In this document: positions 8,291 to 21,082 of the stretch, one piece after another
Position numbering within the stretch: the stretch's first letter is position 1
How the letters are laid out: every line of letters begins with the position of its first letter
NCBI GenBank assembly: GCA_965277615.1
Contig: CBDIDG010000004.1
Coordinates: forward strand, 1,054,001 to 1,118,000
Length of the DNA stretch: 64,000 bases
Direction: 5' to 3'
Source: Bog-532 sp965277615
GTDB lineage: Bacteria; Actinomycetota; Actinomycetes; Streptosporangiales; Streptosporangiaceae
Program-made: the position numbers and the translations under genes
Notes under the pieces: generated by a model
The model's database searches: none
The model's input: the letters and a program-made list of their open reading frames with translations, nothing else
Told to the model about the DNA's origin: nothing

Positions 8291-9172
8291 TCAGTCTTGG
8301 GCGGTGAAGGCGTCCCCGAGGGTCTGCCATTCGGTCAGGCCGACCAGCTGGAACAGGGATTTCGGGTCGCGGCCGACCTGGCCGAGCGGGGTGCCGCCGA
8401 GCTCAGCCAGGGCGGCGATCATGGCGTGGGCGGCGGCGGCGAACAGGTCGACGGGGTGGATGGCGATGGCGTAGCCCAGATCCTGGAGGTACTCCGGGCC
8501 GGCGTCGGGGGTCAGGCCGTCCAGGACCAGGTTGATCAGCAGCAGGGCGTCGACCTCCTTGGCGATCCGCTCCACCTCGGCCGCGGTGCGGGGCGCCTCC
8601 ACGAAGATGACGTCGGCCCCGGCCTGGGCGTAGGCGTTGGCCCGGTCGATGGCCGCGTCCAGGCCGAGCACGGCCCGCGCGTCGGTCCGGGCCACGATGA
8701 GCGCGTCGGTCCGCGCGTCCACGGCGGCGCTCAGCTTGGCGCAGAACTCGGCCTGGCTGATGACCTCCTTGTCCGGCAGGTGGCCGCAGCGCTTGGGGAA
8801 GGTCTGATCCTCCAGCTGGATGGCGGCCACGCCGGCCCGCTCGTAGGCGCGCACGGTGCGGACCACGTTGATCGCGGCCCCATAGCCGGTGTCGGCGTCG
8901 GCGATGAGCGGCAGATCGCCCACGGCGTCGGCGATCATGCCGGCCCGCTCGGCCATCTCCGACCCGGTAACCAGCCCAATGTCCGGCAGCCCGAAACCGG
9001 AGGCGGCGGCGCCGGCCCCGGTCAGGTAGGCCGCCTTGAACCCCGTTTGCCGGACCAGGTGGGCAGAGATGCCGTCGAACACCCCCGGGGCCACGATCAG
9101 CTCGCCGGTCGCCAGCAGCGCGCGCAGCCGGTCGCCGGGAGTCTGGGGGGTCGTTCCGTCCGAGTACGTCAT
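8291..9172 (-). CDS. Isocitrate lyase / phosphoenolpyruvate mutase family enzyme
   Basis: A 293-residue TIM-barrel enzyme of the PEP mutase/methylisocitrate lyase superfamily. It has the Mg-binding DADTGYG (92-98), the IQLEDQ strand, the active-site loop KRCGH with Cys129, and VARTDA. Cysteine in this loop fits C-C lyases (methylisocitrate, oxaloacetate or dimethylmalate-type substrates) rather than phosphonate mutases. The start is ATG 9170-9172, preceded by GGTGGCGAG; an upstream in-frame start at 9214 would add 14 residues lacking homology. No prpC/prpD genes adjoin, so methylcitrate-cycle assignment is unsupported and the exact substrate is unknown. It is divergent from htpG. Confidence 0.85.
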   Translation of the reverse strand: MTYSDGTTPQTPGDRLRALLATGELIVAPGVFDGISAHLVRQTGFKAAYLTGAGAAASGFGLPDIGLVTGSEMAERAGMIADAVGDLPLIADADTGYGAAINVVRTVRAYERAGVAAIQLEDQTFPKRCGHLPDKEVISQAEFCAKLSAAVDARTDALIVARTDARAVLGLDAAIDRANAYAQAGADVIFVEAPRTAAEVERIAKEVDALLLINLVLDGLTPDAGPEYLQDLGYAIAIHPVDLFAAAAHAMIAALAELGGTPLGQVGRDPKSLFQLVGLTEWQTLGDAFTAQD

Positions 9173-9456
9173 GGGCTCGCCACCTGAAACCGAAGCCTGA
9201 TCCTGTCCGCCCAACGCTACGTCGCTGGCCCGAGCACTGAGCCTTCAGTGGAGATCCAGTTGGGCCGGGTGGGGTTGCCGCCGGGGGGACGACTTCGCCT
9301 TGGCGCGGATTAGCAATTGGCGCGGGAAAGGGAGGCTTACGCGGGTGAAACAATCGTCTTTGTCGCGGTTGAGATGGGCTTCTTGACATCATTAATGGTG
9401 AGTACGCTGAGGCCGGTTCCGGGGGGACCGGGACTGCTGGAGAGGCGGAATATTCG
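9173..9456 (+). other. Divergent intergenic region before htpG
   Basis: This 284-nt gap holds no convincing gene. A TTGACA hexamer at 9383-9388 followed by AT-rich sequence is a possible -35 for htpG, but no -10 at normal spacing is obvious. GAGAGGCGG about 10 nt before the ATG is the likely ribosome site. No HAIR or CIRCE repeat was seen. Confidence 0.35.
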
Positions 9457-11331
9457 ATGACGGCGCAGGCGGATCAGGAGAGCTACAGCTTCCAGGCCGA
9501 GGTGGTCCAGATCCTCGATCTGATGGTCCACTCGCTGTACAGCAACAAGGAGATCTTCCTGCGGGAGCTGATCTCCAACGCCTCGGACGCCATCGACCGG
9601 CTCCGGCTGGAGCTGATGGGCCACGGCGAGTCGCCGGATGCCGCCGGGCCGCTGCGGATCCGGGTCAGCTACGACGCCGACACAAGGACGATCACCATCG
9701 CCGACAACGGCATCGGGATGAGCCGGGACGAGGTCGTCGAGCACATCGGCACCATCGCCAAGTCCGGGACCCGGGAGTTCCTGCACGGGCTGACCGGGGA
9801 CCAGCAGCGCGACGCGTCACTGATCGGCCAGTTCGGGGTGGGCTTCTACTCGGCGTTCATCGTGGCCGACCGGGTGGTACTGACCACCCGGCGGACGGGG
9901 CTGGCGGCCGATCAGGGCGTGCGCTGGGAGTCCGACGGCCGGGGCGCGTACACGCTGCAGGCCGTCAGCGTCCCGGTCCGGGGTACCACGATCGAGCTGC
10001 ACCTGCGGGACGGCGAGGACGAGCTGCTGAACGAGTACCGGCTGCGCTCGATCATCAGCAAGTACTCCGACCACATCAGTCTGCCCATCCTGCTCGGTGA
10101 CGGGGACGAGCCGGTCAACCAGGCATCGGCGCTGTGGGCGCGGTCCAAGAGCGAGATCAGCGACCAGGAGTATCGGGACTTCTACAAGCACATCACCGGC
10201 GACTTCAGTGACCCGCTGGCCTGGCTGCACAGCAAGATCGAGGGCACCTACGAGTACACCCTGCTGCTGTTCATCCCGGGGGCCGCGCCGTACGACCTGT
10301 GGATCCCGGACTCCGGGCGCGGGGTCAAGCTGCACGTCCGCCGGGTGTTCATCCTGGAGGACGGGAACGGCCAGCTGATGCCGCAGTACCTGCGGTTCAT
10401 CCGCGGCATCATCGACTCGTCCGACCTGCCGCTGAACGTGTCCCGTGAGCTGCTCCAGGGCAGCCGGGCGGTCAGCCACATCCGGTCCACCGCGGTCAAG
10501 CGGATCCTCAAGCAGCTGGCCGACCTGGCCGAGCACGAGCCGGAGACCTACGCCACGTTCTGGTCGCTGTTCGGCGCGGTGCTCAAGGAGGGGGTGGCCG
10601 AGGACTACGCCAACCGGGACGAGATCGCCAAGCTGCTGCGGTTTAGCACCACCGCCTCGGCCGGCGGGCCGGACGTGTCGCTGCCGGAGTACGTGGCCCG
10701 GATGAAGGACGGCCAGGACAAGATCTACTACCTGCTGGCGCCCGGGCCGGCCGCGGCCAGCAGCCCGCACCTGGAGGCGTTCCGGAGCAAGGGCGTGGAG
10801 GTGCTGCTGCTGAGCGAGCCGGTGGACAGCTGGGTGGTGGCCAACCTGCCCGAGTTCGACGGCAAGCGGCTGCAGTCGGTGGCCCAGGGCGTGGCCGACC
10901 TGGGCGGTCTGGCCGACGAGGCCGAGAAGCAGGCTCAGGAGCAGGCCAGCACCGAGTTCGCCGGGCTCACCGGCAAGCTCAAGGAGATCCTGGGCGAGGC
11001 GGTGTTCGACGTGCGGACCACGAGCCGGCTGACCAGCTCGCCGGCGTGCATCGTGGCCAACGAGCCGGACATCGAGATGAACCTGGCCCGGCGGCTGCGC
11101 GGCTCCGGCGTGCCGAGCCAGCCGGTGCTGGAGATCAACCCGCAGCACCCGCTGGTGGAACGGCTGAACGCGCGGCTGGACGACCCGCAGCTCGGTGACT
11201 GGGCCCACGTGCTGTACAGCCAGGCCGTGCTGACCCTGGGCGCGCGGATCGATGACCCGGCCACGTTCGTGACTCGGCTGAACGGCCTGCTGGAGGGGCT
11301 GACCGGGACCGGGGCCGGCGCAGATGACTGA
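9457..11331 (+). CDS. htpG: Molecular chaperone HtpG (Hsp90)
   Basis: A 624-residue bacterial Hsp90, the usual length. The N-terminal GHKL ATPase carries FLRELISNASDAIDRLR (ATP/Mg Asn), DNGIGM (near 85), GTIAKSGT and QFGVGFYSAF. The middle domain has the conserved LPLNVSRELLQGS catalytic arginine region, and the C-terminal dimerisation domain ends near SQAVLTLGARIDDP. It folds or remodels client proteins in the cytosol. Its last codons overlap the leuS start by 8 nt, so the two genes are co-transcribed and coupled, an unusual partnership. Confidence 0.97.
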   Translation: MTAQADQESYSFQAEVVQILDLMVHSLYSNKEIFLRELISNASDAIDRLRLELMGHGESPDAAGPLRIRVSYDADTRTITIADNGIGMSRDEVVEHIGTIAKSGTREFLHGLTGDQQRDASLIGQFGVGFYSAFIVADRVVLTTRRTGLAADQGVRWESDGRGAYTLQAVSVPVRGTTIELHLRDGEDELLNEYRLRSIISKYSDHISLPILLGDGDEPVNQASALWARSKSEISDQEYRDFYKHITGDFSDPLAWLHSKIEGTYEYTLLLFIPGAAPYDLWIPDSGRGVKLHVRRVFILEDGNGQLMPQYLRFIRGIIDSSDLPLNVSRELLQGSRAVSHIRSTAVKRILKQLADLAEHEPETYATFWSLFGAVLKEGVAEDYANRDEIAKLLRFSTTASAGGPDVSLPEYVARMKDGQDKIYYLLAPGPAAASSPHLEAFRSKGVEVLLLSEPVDSWVVANLPEFDGKRLQSVAQGVADLGGLADEAEKQAQEQASTEFAGLTGKLKEILGEAVFDVRTTSRLTSSPACIVANEPDIEMNLARRLRGSGVPSQPVLEINPQHPLVERLNARLDDPQLGDWAHVLYSQAVLTLGARIDDPATFVTRLNGLLEGLTGTGAGADD

Positions 11332-14109
11332 GGAGGCCTCGGCCGCGGGCGAGCTTCCGTTCCGCTACGGGCCGCGGCTGGCCGGCGAGATCGAGCGGTA
11401 CTGGCAGGATCGCTGGGCGGCCGAGGGCACGTTCCACACCCCGAACCCGGTGGGGCCGCTGGCCGACGGGTTCGTGCCCGGGCGGACCCCGTTCTACGTG
11501 CTGGACATGTTCCCGTACCCGAGCGGGGCCGGGCTGCACGTCGGCCACCCGCTGGGCTACATCGGTACCGACGTTCTGGCCCGGTACCAGCGGATGAACG
11601 GCCGGCACGTGATGCACGCGCTGGGCTACGACGCCTTCGGGCTGCCGGCCGAGCAGTACGCGATCGACACCGGCCAGCACCCGCAGCTCACGACCGAGGC
11701 CAACGTGTCGGCCATGCGGCGGCAGCTGCGCCGGCTGGGGCTGGGCCACGATGAGCGGCGCGAGGTGGCCACCACCGACCCGGCGTTCTATCGCTGGACG
11801 CAGTGGATCTTCCTGCAGATCTTCAACAGCTGGATGGACGAGCGGACCGGGCGGGCCCGGCCCATCGCCGAGCTGGTGGCCGAGTTCGAGTCGGGGGCGC
11901 GTCCGGTGCCAGGCGACGCCGGCTGGGCCGAGCTGGACCCGGCCCGGCGCCGGGAGCTGGTGGACGGGTACCGGCTGGCCTACCGGTCGCAGGAGCTGGT
12001 CAACTGGTGCCCCGGGCTGGGCACGGTGCTGGCCAACGAGGAGGTCACCCCGGACGGCCGCAGCGACATCGGCAACTACCCGGTCTACCGGCGGCCGCTG
12101 CAGCAGTGGATGCTGCGGATCACCGCGTTTGCGGAACGGCTGCTGGCCGACCTGGACGGGCTGGACTGGCCCGAGTCGATCAAGCGGCGGCAGCGGAACT
12201 GGATCGGGCCCAGCGACGGGGCCTACGTGACGTTCCCCGTGGCCGATGCGACCGATGGTGCCAGTGGGGCTGCTGGGACTGGTGGGGCGGCGGGGGTAGC
12301 TGGGGTGGGCCGTTCGATTGAGGTGTTCACGACGCGGCCGGACACGCTGACCGGGGCGACCTATCTGGTGCTGGCGCCGGAACATCCGCTGGTCGGCGAG
12401 CTGATCGCGGATGTGCCGGAGGGCGTGCGGGCGGCGGTGCGGGCCTACCAGGAGGCGGCGTCGCGGCTCAGTGACCGGCAGCGGACGGCCGGCATTGGGG
12501 CCAAGACCGGGGTGGCGACCGGGCGGGCGGCGATCAATCCGGCCACCGGGGAACCGATCCCGATCTATCTCGCGGACTACGTGCTGGCCGGGTACGGGAC
12601 CGGCGCGATCATGGCGGTCCCGGCCCACGACGCGCGGGACCGGGAGTTTGCCGAGGTCATGGGGCTGCCGGTCCGGGAGGTCGATCCGGCTCGGCTGGGT
12701 GACATAGCGAGCGCGGTCAGGTGGCTGGAGGAGACCGGGAACGGGCGGGGGGCCCGGACCTACCGGCTGCGGGACTGGCAGTTCTCCCGGCAGCGGTACT
12801 GGGGCGAGCCGTTCCCGATCGTCTACGACGAGCACGGGCCGGTGGCGCTGCCGGAGTCGCAGCTGCCGGTCCTGCTGCCGGAGATGACCGAGTTCAAGCC
12901 GGAGCCGGCGACCGAGGACAGCGACCCGGTGCCGCCGCTGGCCCGCGCGGCCGGCTGGGGCGATGTCGTGCTGGACCTGGGCGACGGGCCGCGGGAGTAC
13001 CGGCGGGAGCTGAACACCATGCCCCAATGGGCCGGCTCCTGCTGGTATTACCTGCGCTACCTGGACCCCACGAACGACCAGGAGTTTGTTAATCCAATAA
13101 TCGACCGGTACTGGATGGTGCCGGACGAGGGCAGCGGCGGGGCCGGCGACGGCGGGGTGGGCCTCTACGTCGGCGGGGTCGAGCACGGGGTGCTGCACCT
13201 GCTGTACGCGCGGTTCTGGCACAAGGTGCTGTACGACCTGGGCCACGTGGCCACCCGGGAGCCGTTCCGGCGGCTGGTCAACCAGGGCTACATCCTGGCC
13301 GACTCGTTCACCGACGAACGCGGCATGTACGTGGCCGCGGCCGAAGTGGAACACGAGGCGGACGGCTACACGTTCCGCGGCCGGCCGGTGACCCGGCGGT
13401 CGGGGAAGATGGGCAAGAGCCTGAAGAACAGCGTCAGCCCGGACGACATCTACGACAGCTACGGCGCGGACACGCTGCGGCTGTACGAGATGGCCACCGG
13501 CCCGCTGGACGCCGACCGGCCCTGGCACACCGGCGACATCATCGGCGTGCACCGGTTCCTGCAGCGGCTGTGGCGCGCCATCATCGACGAGGCCAGCGGC
13601 GAGGTCCGGATCAGCGACGACCCGCTCGACGGCGAGACCGCGCGCCGGCTGCACCAGACGATCACCGTGGTCCGGGCCGACCTCGAGGCGCTGCACTACA
13701 ACACGGCCATCGCCCGGCTGATGGAGCTCACCTCACACGCGGCCCGTCTAGCCGGGGCGGAGGGCCCGCTCCCCCGCGCCCTGGCCGAGCCGCTGGTGCT
13801 GATGACCGCGCCGCTGGCCCCGCACATCGCCGAGGAGCTGTGGTCCCGGCTCGGGCACCCGGACTCGCTGGCCTACACGCCGTTCCCGGTGGCCGACCCG
13901 GCGCTGGTGGCGGAGGCCACGGTGGAGCTGCCGGTCCAGGTCAACGGGAAGGTGCGGTTCACGGTGGAGGTGCCGGCCGGGGCCAGCGAGGAGGACGTGC
14001 GGGCCCTGGTCACCGGGAGCGAGGAGTTCGGCCGGTGGGTGGACGGCGGCGCCGTGCAGCGGATCATCGTCGTGCCCGGGCGGATCGTCAACGTCGTGGC
14101 CCGGCCCGC

Positions 14110-14113
<4 letters not shown>
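11324..14113 (+). CDS. leuS: Leucyl-tRNA synthetase
   Basis: A 929-residue class Ia synthetase charging tRNA-Leu. HIGH-type motif HVGH at 72-75 within PYPSGAGLHVGHP, CP1 editing domain with TTRPDTL and GTGAIMAVPAHD, WCPGLGTVLANEEV, and KMSKS-type loop KMGKS at 695-699. The C-terminal VNGKVRFTVEVPA and RIIVVPGRIVNVV are typical. A Gly/Ala-rich insertion (GASGAAGTGGAAGVAGVG) lies just before the editing motif near residue 315, and another glycine-rich loop (GSGGAGDGG) lies near 605. The start overlaps the end of htpG. The TAG stop shares TTAG with the stop of convergent glgX, so there is no room for a separate terminator. Confidence 0.97.
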
Positions 14114-16220
<2,107 letters not shown>

Positions 16221-16224
<4 letters not shown>

Positions 16225-19001
16225 TTGTCCTCCTGTGATGGACCCGGGGCGGGCAGTGATTGATCTGGGGCAGGCCGGGCGGCCTGCGTCGCGCGCAGGT
16301 CCCGCAGCGAGGGGACGGTGCCCCAGCGGCGGCGGATCAGGTCGGCGACCACGCCGGTCCAGCCGGTCTGGTGCGAGGCGCCCAGGCCGGCCGCGTTGTC
16401 GCCGTGGAAGTACTCGTTGAACAGCAGGTTGTCCTTCCAGGCCGGGTCGTGCTGCAGCTTGTCGACCCCGCCGAAGCAGGGCCGGCGGCCGTCCGGTCCG
16501 ACCAGGAAGATCGAGATCAGCCGGTCCCGGAGGTCACAGGTGATCTGGTCAAAGTTGAGCTGGTGGCCGGAGCCGACCGGGTACTCCACGGTCACGTCGT
16601 CGCCGAAGAACAGGTAGTAGCGCTCCAGCACGCTGACGATCAGGTAGTTGAGCGGGAACCAGATCGGCCCGCGCCAGTTGGAGTTGCCGCCGAACATGGC
16701 CGTGGTGGACTCGGCCGGCTCGTAGTCGATGGTGGACTGCTGGCCCTCGACGTCGAGCACGTAGGGGTGGTCGCGGTGGTAGGCCGACAGGGCGCGCAGG
16801 CCGTAGGGGGACAGGAACTCGCCCTCGTCGAACAGGCGCCGGCAGATCTTCTCCAGCTGATCCACGCCAGTCAGGGTGAGCAGGACCCGCCGGTCACCGG
16901 GCTCGCCCCGGACCAGGCCCTGGTCGGTCAGCTTGCTGATGTCGTCGAAGTTGGCCCGGCGCAGGAAGTCGGCGAACTGCTTGCCCAGCCGCAGCGCCTG
17001 GTCGATCAGGTCCTGGTTGATCAGGGCCACGGCCAGGATCGGGATCACCCCGACCATGGACCGGGTCCGGACCGAGATCGCGGTGCCGTCCGGGGTGAGC
17101 AGCTTGTCGTAGTACAGGCCGTCGTTCTCGTCCCACAGGCCCTGGCTGTTGATCGCCTTGGTAATGGACGCGAAGTGCTCCAGGAACTTCAGCACGATGT
17201 CCTCGCTGGGGCGGCGCCCGCTGCGGTACAGCACGGTGGCGATGCCGGCCATGCTGATGGCGTAGAACCCCATCCAGCCGGTGGCGTCGGACTGCTCCAG
17301 CGTGCCGCCCACCGGCAGGTGTGACCGGTCGATGGGGCCGATGTTGTCCAAGCCGAGGAAACCGCCCTGGAACACGTTGTTGCCGTTCGCGTCCTCGCGG
17401 TTGACCCACCAGGTGAAGTTGATCAGCAGTTTGTCGAAGATCCGGGACAGGAAGTCCAGGTCACGGCCGCCGTCCAGGATGAACACCTCGAACGCGGCCC
17501 AGGCCTGCACCGGCGGGTTCACGTCACCGAAGTCCCACTCGTAGGCGGGCAGGGCACCGTTCGGGTTCTGGAACCACTCCCGGCACAGCAGGATGAGCTG
17601 GTACTTGGCAAAGGCCGGGTCGAGGTGGGCCAGGGCCACGCAGTGGAAGCCGAGGTCCCAGGCCGCGAACCAGGGGTACTCCCACTTGTCCGGCATCGAC
17701 ATGATGTCGAAGGCGTTGAAGTTGTCCCACCGGTTGTTGCGGCCCAGCTCGCGGCCGGGCGGTGGCGCGGGCTGGGCCGGGTCGCCGTTCAGCCACCGGG
17801 TCACGTCGAAGTAGTAGAACTGCTTGCACCAGAGCAGGCCCGCGAAGGCCTGGCGCATCACGTGGGCGGCGTCGGCCGGGGCGGCCTCGGGGCTGAGGTC
17901 GGCGTAGAACTGGTCTGCTTCGGTCTGGCGCTGCTTATTAACTGAGGTGAACTCGTCCCCGAGTGGGTCAGCCTGCGCGGTATCGGCGGCCGGGCTGGTC
18001 TTGGCTGGGCGCAGCCGGACCCGCAGTTCGGCCGTGCCGCCGGCCGGGACCGTGAGCCGGTACCAGAACGAGCACTTGGTGCCGCGCTGCTCCGGGTTGA
18101 CCGTGGCCGCCCCCGCGACCACGTGGTCGTTGATGCCGTCCTTGGGATAGGCCGTGATCGGGGTGGCCCCGTACAGCCGGGCCAGGTTGGTCTCGTTCTC
18201 GCAGAACAGCAGCTCGGGCGCGGTGCCGTCCGGGCCGTCCCCGGCGATCAGCTCCAGGTCGCCCAGGAACGGGTGCGGTACGTCCACGGCCGGTGAGGCA
18301 GTGCCGGTGCCGGTGCGGGCGGTCATGGCCGGCTTCGGCGCGCCCGCGTCCCAGGACCAGGTGTTGCGGAACCAGGCGGTTGGCAGCACGTGCACGGTGG
18401 CGGCGTCCGGACCGGCGTTGGTGACCCGGACGGTCATCAGCAGGTCGGCCGGGTCGGCCTTGGCGTAGCTGACGTCCACGATCCAGTACCGGTCGCCGTC
18501 GAACGCGCCCGTGTCGAGCAGCTCGTATTCGGGCTGGTAGCGGTTCCGGCCCGCGTTCGTCTGGACCAGGTCGTGGTACGGGAACGGGCCCTGCGGGTAG
18601 TGGTAACGCCAGCGGTTCCAGGCGTGGCTGGGCACGCTGTCCAGGTACCACCAGTACTCCTTGACGTCCTCGCCGTGGTTGCCCTCCGGCCCGGTCAGCC
18701 CGAACGGCCGCTCCTTCAGGATCGGGTCCTTACCGTTCCACAAAGCCAGGCCCAGGCAGAGCCGCTGCTCGATGTCGCTGAACCCGGCCAGGCCGTCCTC
18801 GCCCCACCGGTAGGCCCGGGACCGGGCGTGGTCGTGCGGGAAGTAGTCCCAGGCCGACCCGTCCGCGCTGTAGTCCTCCCGGACCGTGCCCCACTGCCGT
18901 TCGCTGACGTACGGCCCCCACAGGTACCAGTCGCTGGCCTGCCGCAGGCCGTTCTCGAGCCCCCCGAACCCCTGGACCCGCTCCTGCTCCGCGTTCGTCA
19001 C
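16221..19001 (-). CDS. GH63/MGH1-like glycoside hydrolase (glucosidase)
   Basis: A 926-residue protein of the large glucosidase family related to GH63 and mannosylglycerate hydrolase. The N-terminal half (RQASDWYLWGPYVSERQWGT, EDYSADGSAWDYFPHDHARS) forms the beta-sandwich; the C-terminal part is an (alpha/alpha)6 barrel with WEYPWFAAWDLGFHCVALAH, PPVQAWAAF, DENDGLYYD and FGGNSNWRGPIWFPLNYLIV. It likely removes terminal glucose from an oligosaccharide; substrate not known. The start is GTG 18999-19001 with AAGGGA upstream; a GTG at 19019 would add six residues. It is coupled to glgX, pointing to storage-glucan use. Confidence 0.88.
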
Positions 19002-19037
19002 GGGTCCCTTGTACCCCACCGAGGTGGCGAGCAGGCG

Positions 19038-19613
19038 TCATTTCCCGCCGCGGTTCTGCCCGTCCAGGGCGGGCGGCGCGGTGCCGTTGGCGGAATCGGC
19101 CGGGTCGCAGGCCGCGTTCCCGTCGGTGATCAGCTTGGTCAGCCTGCCCAATGAATCGTTCAGGTCTTCGTTGGTCACCACGTCGGACAGGGCCAGCCGG
19201 ACCGCGGCCAGCTCGCGGGCCAGGAACTCGGTATCAGCCTGGGTGCGGGACGCCACCTCGCGGTCGCGTTCGATGTTGGCCCGGTCCCGGTCGTCCTGCC
19301 GGTTCTGGGCCAGCAGGATCAGCGGGGCAGCGTAGGCGGCCTGGGTGGAGAAGGCCAGGTTGAGCAGGATGAACGGGTACGGGTCCCAGTGGTGGACCAG
19401 GCCGACGACGTTCAGGACGATCCAGCCGAAGACCAGGACGGTCTGGGCGACCAGGAAGCGGCCGGTGCCGAGGAACCGGGCCAGCCCCTCGGCGAACCGG
19501 CCGAAGGCGTCGGAGTCGTAGCGCGCTCCCATCCGCGGCCCGGCGCCGCGGGGCACGGACAGGTCCGAGCGTTCGTTGAGCCGGGACGGGAGAAGTTCCT
19601 TCAAGCGCGCCAT
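19038..19613 (-). CDS. DUF1003 family membrane protein
   Basis: A 191-residue DUF1003 protein: a cytosolic N-terminus, two membrane helices (about 58-76, VLVFGWIVLNVVGLV, and 83-105, LNLAFSTQAAYAAPLILLAQ), then the family helix NRQDDRDRANIERDREVASR and a coiled C-terminus. The molecular role of DUF1003 is unsettled. It starts 2 nt after the stop of the MgtE-N/CBS gene with GGAGG just upstream, so it is the second gene of that operon, and a role in the same metal-transport response is inferred. Confidence 0.9.
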   Translation of the reverse strand: MARLKELLPSRLNERSDLSVPRGAGPRMGARYDSDAFGRFAEGLARFLGTGRFLVAQTVLVFGWIVLNVVGLVHHWDPYPFILLNLAFSTQAAYAAPLILLAQNRQDDRDRANIERDREVASRTQADTEFLARELAAVRLALSDVVTNEDLNDSLGRLTKLITDGNAACDPADSANGTAPPALDGQNRGGK

Positions 19614-19615
19614 CG

Positions 19616-20812
19616 TCAGCCTCCGGTCCTGCGCCAGTCGGCGGGCAGCAGATGGTCAAGGACATCGTCCACGGTGACCGCGCCGAGCAGCCGGCCGGCC
19701 TCGTCACAGACGGCCACGCTGATCAGGTTGTAGGCCGCGAGCCGGGCCGCCAGTTCCCGTTCGGGCAGCTCGGGCCGGACGAAGGTGCTTTCCTGCACGC
19801 AGTCACCGGCCAGCATGGCCGGCGGCCGGCGGAGCAGCCGCTGGAACCCGATCGTACCCAGGAAACGCCCGGTCGGGGTCACGGTGGGCGGCGCGCACAC
19901 GAAGACCTGAGCCGCGGCCGTGGCCCGGGTTTCCGATTCCCGGATGCGGGCCAGCATCTCGGCCACGGGCACGTCGGGGGCGAAGATCAGCGGCTGCGAG
20001 GTCATCAGGCCACCCGCGGTCCGGCTCCCGTACCGGAGCAGCCGGCGCAGGTCCGCGGCCTGGGCCGGCTCCATCGCGGCCAGCAGCCGCTCGCGCTGCT
20101 CGGGCGCCATCTCGGCCAGCAGGTCGGCCGCGTCGTCGGGCTCCATCTCCTCCACGACGTCGGCCGTGCGTTCCGGGTTGAGGCTGGCCAGCAGCCGGAT
20201 CTGGTCCTGCTCGGGCATCTCCTCCAGCACGTCGGCCAGCTCGTCGTCCTCGAGCGCGGCCGCGATCTGGTTGCGCCGGTCCGGCGTCATGTTCTCGACC
20301 GCGGTGGCCAGGTCGGTCGGGTGCAGCTCGCGCAGGCCGGCCAGCTGCTCGGCCAGCGCCCCGGTCTGGAACAGCTCGGGGTACTTGTCCCAGGGCACGA
20401 TCTGCGTAGAGCGGAGCCGCAGGCCCCGGCCCCGGATGGCCAGCGCGGAGACCTCCCAGCCGTCCCGCCGGGCCTCGGACGGGGAGATGGCCACGTCGGA
20501 CACGGTGCCGCCGTCGACCACCTTGCCGACCAGGTCAGAGGCCAGGATCTCGCCGGTGCGGCCGGTGAACCGGCCCAGGTCCACGGCCCCGCCGCGCAGG
20601 TGCGCGCCGTCGACCGAGATCTCCGAGATCCGGCCGAAGTTCACGAAGATGCGGCGCCGCTGCAGCGTCACCACCAGTCCCAGCGCACGCGGGGCCGCGC
20701 CCCGGGCGGTGGGCAGGATGACCACGTCCCGGATCCGGCCGATCGCGGTCTGCTCGTCGTCCAGCAGCGGGCGGCCCCGCAGTCGTGACGTGAACACCTG
20801 CCTGGATGCCAT
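19616..20812 (-). CDS. Soluble PRC-barrel / MgtE-N / CBS-pair protein
   Basis: A 398-residue protein without membrane helices. Residues about 5-60 and 75-135 resemble PRC-barrel repeats (RGRPLLDDEQTAIGRIRDVV; ILASDLVGKVVDGGTVSDVA). Residues about 150-275 are MgtE N-domain superhelix (EQLAGLRELHPTDLATAVEN, EMPEQDQIRLLASLNPERTA, EMEPDDAADLLAEMAPEQRE). The end is a CBS pair (SQPLIFAPDVPVAEML; VTVDDVLDHLLP). In MgtE these domains sense cytosolic Mg2+ and gate the channel, but the MgtE membrane domain is absent here. GGGAGGGAGG precedes ATG 20812. It heads an operon with the DUF1003 gene and is divergent from a paralogue coupled to an NRAMP-like transporter. Confidence 0.9.
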   Translation of the reverse strand: MASRQVFTSRLRGRPLLDDEQTAIGRIRDVVILPTARGAAPRALGLVVTLQRRRIFVNFGRISEISVDGAHLRGGAVDLGRFTGRTGEILASDLVGKVVDGGTVSDVAISPSEARRDGWEVSALAIRGRGLRLRSTQIVPWDKYPELFQTGALAEQLAGLRELHPTDLATAVENMTPDRRNQIAAALEDDELADVLEEMPEQDQIRLLASLNPERTADVVEEMEPDDAADLLAEMAPEQRERLLAAMEPAQAADLRRLLRYGSRTAGGLMTSQPLIFAPDVPVAEMLARIRESETRATAAAQVFVCAPPTVTPTGRFLGTIGFQRLLRRPPAMLAGDCVQESTFVRPELPERELAARLAAYNLISVAVCDEAGRLLGAVTVDDVLDHLLPADWRRTGG

Positions 20813-20867
20813 CGCGGTGACCGCCTCCCTCCCTGACCCTGGTCATGCTGAGCGCATGTACCCGGGC

Positions 20868-20897
20868 TCTATTGTGGCTCAACGGATGTCGTACAAT
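20868..20897 (+). promoter_or_regulatory. Candidate promoter of the sensor-transporter operon
   Basis: TACAAT at 20892-20897 is a near-perfect -10; the -35 near 20869-20874 (TATTGT region, 16-17 nt spacing) is weak. Transcription would start around 20904 and leave a leader of about 180 nt. Confidence 0.4.
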
Positions 20898-20903
20898 CCG
20901 TGA

Positions 20904-21082
20904 GGGCAGCCAGGCGTTGCGACGCAGCCAGACGCCGGAGGCGAGGGATGGAGGTGGTGACCGTGTCGAGTCAACCTCCTAGTACCGTCCCGTCCCCGAC
21001 CGCCCTCGCCACCCGCCTGCCAGGCTCCCGTCGTTCGATGAACTGAGCCGCACGCGGGTGTCCTCATGCTGTGGAGCCCGCG
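20904..21082 (+). promoter_or_regulatory. Structured 5' leader, candidate cis-regulatory RNA
   Basis: Several nested complementary segments are visible: GGCGT (20913-20917) with ACGCC (20932-20936); an 8-bp perfect outer stem GGCGAGGG (20940-20947) with CCCTCGCC (21003-21010); and inside it GGAGGT (20950-20955) with ACCTCC (20974-20979). Words such as AGACGCC and GTCAAC also occur in M-box Mg2+ riboswitches, but the canonical 5' GGTGAGGCTCC block is absent, so I do not call an M-box. A metal-responsive leader is inferred from the genes it precedes. Confidence 0.35.

Noticed and set aside
11135..13696. 853-codon minus-strand frame opposite leuS
   Set aside because: No recognisable domain; leuS has a full set of motifs on the plus strand.
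20904..21082. A true M-box (ykoK) riboswitch
   Set aside because: Only isolated words match; the conserved 5' GGTGAGGCTCC core is absent, so I list it only as an undefined structured leader.
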